This document shows positions 62,165-64,000 of a stretch of DNA of 64,000 bases, piece after piece (the stretch's first letter is position 1; every line of letters starts with the position of its first letter). Below the pieces are notes generated by a model. The model was not told the DNA's origin and did not search any database. It saw nothing but the letters and a program-made list of their open reading frames with translations. The stretch comes from Terebella lapidaria (taxonomy: Eukaryota > Annelida > Polychaeta > Terebellida > Terebellidae): the NCBI GenBank assembly GCA_949152475.1, contig OX424561.1, forward strand, positions 20,268,481 to 20,332,480. The letters run 5' to 3'. Made by a program: the position numbers and the translations under genes.

Positions 62165-62365
62165 TTATCACTTAATAACTCATATGTATGACTTAGTATC
62201 TCATAAGTACGACTTACTAACTCGTACGTATGAGTTAATAAGTCGTACGTACGGGTTAATAAGTCATACGTAGGAGTTAATAAGTCGTATGTACGAGTTA
62301 ATATGTCGTACGTACGAGATACTAAGTCGTACGTACGGGTTAACAAGTCATACGTACGAGTTAAG
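62165..62365. repeat. CGTACG-rich minisatellite, second block
   Basis: About ten ~20-bp units of GAGTTAATAAGTCGTACGTA and variants. A shorter third block lies at about 63080-63170. Confidence 0.9.
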
Positions 62366-63204
62366 GTGTGATTGCACGTAACTTACCGGTGACTGCACTG
62401 AGGCACTTTTCCATTGACTTATAATGGGAAAGTAAAGGTAACAAAATTACTAAAACAATACAATCCCCTGACCTAAAACTTAGCTAGCACACACACATAT
62501 ACTCATGGATGATGAACCGAGACATGGTTTCATAAATGATATCACGAAAGCTGTGCAATTTGATGATTAGATAAATCATTTTATACGTTTCACCAAAACG
62601 AAGATTCGAGTGTTTTGCTTGACAAGCACTGGCTGTTGCATATATTCATTCCTTGTTGTCGTCAAAATAATGAGAATATCTAGGGCTATACTTTCTGTGA
62701 GATGAATACAATGAGCTGAACATTCATAATCCCAAACACCTCGGTGCACCCGAGTGCATATCACCTTTGAGTTTTGCTGGCCTCACTAGCTATTTGCTGC
62801 ACAGCATAATCCTTTCGCTCGCCCTGTTGTGAGTGTATTTTGTAGACTGAGAAATAGGTCGGAAGATGACATATGAAAACGATGAATTTAACAAATTTAA
62901 CATTGCTTAGTAAGAAACAGAGTCTCGGTTAGTAATCCTTGGTGGCTAACAATCAGAGAGGCAAAGTTTCACGTTGATTGGAAGTGTGTAAATTCATGAA
63001 TTTGTTACCTTTATATTTACATTATAAGTGAATGGACAGCTGGTCAATGCCAGGTTCATGACGATCACATGCAATCAATCCTTAATAAGTCGTTCGTACA
63101 AGTTATTAAGTCGTACGTACGGGTTATTAAGTCGTACGTTCGAGATATAAGTCGTACATACGAGATAATATTTTTTACACCCTTGATAGCAATACGCTTC
63201 CGTA

Positions 63205-63285
63205 GATCGTAACATTTATAAAGATAAAGATATTTTCCTACGGACGACAGACGCAACGCTTCGGTTCGATAGGCCCTAAACCCAA
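63205..63285 (-). mobile_element. Inverted Helitron-like element, 5' end fragment
   Basis: The minus strand reads GAAGCGTTGCGTCTGTCGTCCG and then ATCTTTATCTTTATAAATG, equivalent to GCGTTGCGTCCGTCGTCC ... TTTTTATCTTTAAAG near the 5' end of the plus-strand copies. It belongs with 60531-61827. Confidence 0.6.
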
Positions 63286-64000
63286 TATTGAAGCCCAAAG
63301 ATACCATGCACTGAAAAAAATGGTGTCTTTTCGGAAAGAAAGTACCACGTAATCGTGTGGAAACATTTAAATCTATCACGTGCGCACGTAGAAACATTTC
63401 GGTTTCCTTACATAATTGCCGATATATATATAGTCGAGTTGTCCAAAAGGGTATATCGTTAACGAGTAAATGCCATACGTGGGCGTATTTGTAACTTTCC
63501 ACCCATTGTTGAATACATGTACGAAGGGCTTTACTTGTTGAAATGTCCTTGTCGTTAAAACCTGATATGTAGGCCAATGATTTTCCTGCATGGTCTGCTG
63601 TCATGCTAGTTACTAACTAATTAATCTATGGCGTTAATCAGCGCATTACCACAGTCGCACCGTCTCGACATCTTCCACCGTTCTATTAGCACATGATTTA
63701 TTATGACGCCTGCATGAGGATTCATTTGCGAGAAATTATTCTTTATACGGTCAATACTCGTAGTTGTCCGGAATAAATTGTCATTCCTTCGTCAGCGGCG
63801 ATGATGATAGTAGTGCATATAAGCAGGAACGATAGGAGAAACTGTAAAAGTTAAAATGATTCTAGTACTTAGAGCGATTCCACGGGTAGTAAATTTCACT
63901 AAAACAGTGATAAATCGGGTGGATTCACAGACAATGCAGAGAAAAAGAGATTTCCGTTCCGTTGTTAACTATTGGTCATGGTGCACGTCCGACCAGGGAG
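63286..64000. other. No gene recognised
   Basis: A 179-codon minus-strand frame (63065-63604) runs through the minisatellite and Helitron-like end. Its N-terminal half resembles nothing I know, and I do not call it a gene. Confidence 0.4.

Larger units (their letters stand above)
61828..63204. mobile_element. Foldback element B with palindromic minisatellite arms
   Basis: The terminal inverted repeat TACGGAAGCGTATTGCTATC opens at 61828 and its complement ends at 63204. A perfect 6-bp duplication GATCGT flanks it (61822-61827 and 63205-63210). The arms are arrays of ACTTATTAAGTCATACGTAY and variants such as CTAACTCGTACGTACGA. A complete short foldback (61828-62130) ends in TA shared with a second terminus at 62129, so the left side is doubled. 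The centre (62370-63080) is AT-rich with no transposase. Confidence 0.85.

Noticed and set aside
61865-62365. CRISPR-like array of short regularly spaced repeats
   Set aside because: Units are contiguous palindromic minisatellites without unique spacers, in animal DNA.
63065-63604. 179-aa minus-strand open frame
   Set aside because: Its C-terminal third is minisatellite (RTYDLITRTYDL) and its middle a Helitron-like end. The rest matches no family I know, and no exon structure supports it.

Overview
The window looks like nuclear DNA of a marine invertebrate, most likely a mollusc or other lophotrochozoan. It carries two intron-rich plus-strand animal genes with GT-AG introns. Between and inside them are DIRS-type retrotransposons, MITEs, foldback elements and a Helitron-like (HINE/Pearl-like) repeat of a kind described in molluscs. 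The species is not identifiable from the sequence.

Gene 1 (3606-32676, plus) is DNAL1, the axonemal outer-arm dynein light chain 1. Ten coding exons give 195 aa with consistent phases. A perfect RFX X-box lies 26 bp before the ATG. Most of the gene is intron 2 (25.6 kb), a transposon nest. It holds a roughly 1-kb palindromic element split by a TIR/satellite transposon and by an element with 448-bp direct terminal repeats. A DIRS retrotransposon sits inside the latter, a second nearly identical DIRS copy lies downstream, and two hAT-type MITEs have 8-bp target duplications. Intron 4 holds a complete Helitron-like non-autonomous element.

Gene 2 (37122-45924, plus) is claspin (CLSPN), the replication-fork and checkpoint adaptor for CHK1. 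Twenty-eight coding exons give 1404 aa with all phases consistent. It has two Chk1-binding repeats, the conserved claspin/Mrc1 block and a C-terminus like the vertebrate protein. Intron 22 contains degenerate copies of its own 5' splice site. Upstream of the gene lies a hAT-like TIR element with two long internal hairpins.

From 46.8 kb to the end I recognise no host gene. From 46.8 to 55.5 kb is a cluster of nested or broken Helitron-like repeats, including a 1.27-kb near-identical tandem duplication and a SINE. Two foldback elements (57282-58942 and 61828-63204) have minisatellite arms, TAYGG termini and 6-bp target duplications. The second is inserted in an inverted Helitron-like copy. Most long open frames here come from stop-free tandem repeats and are not genes.

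The two host genes are unrelated in function (ciliary motility; S-phase checkpoint) and simply lie head-to-tail about 4.4 kb apart.
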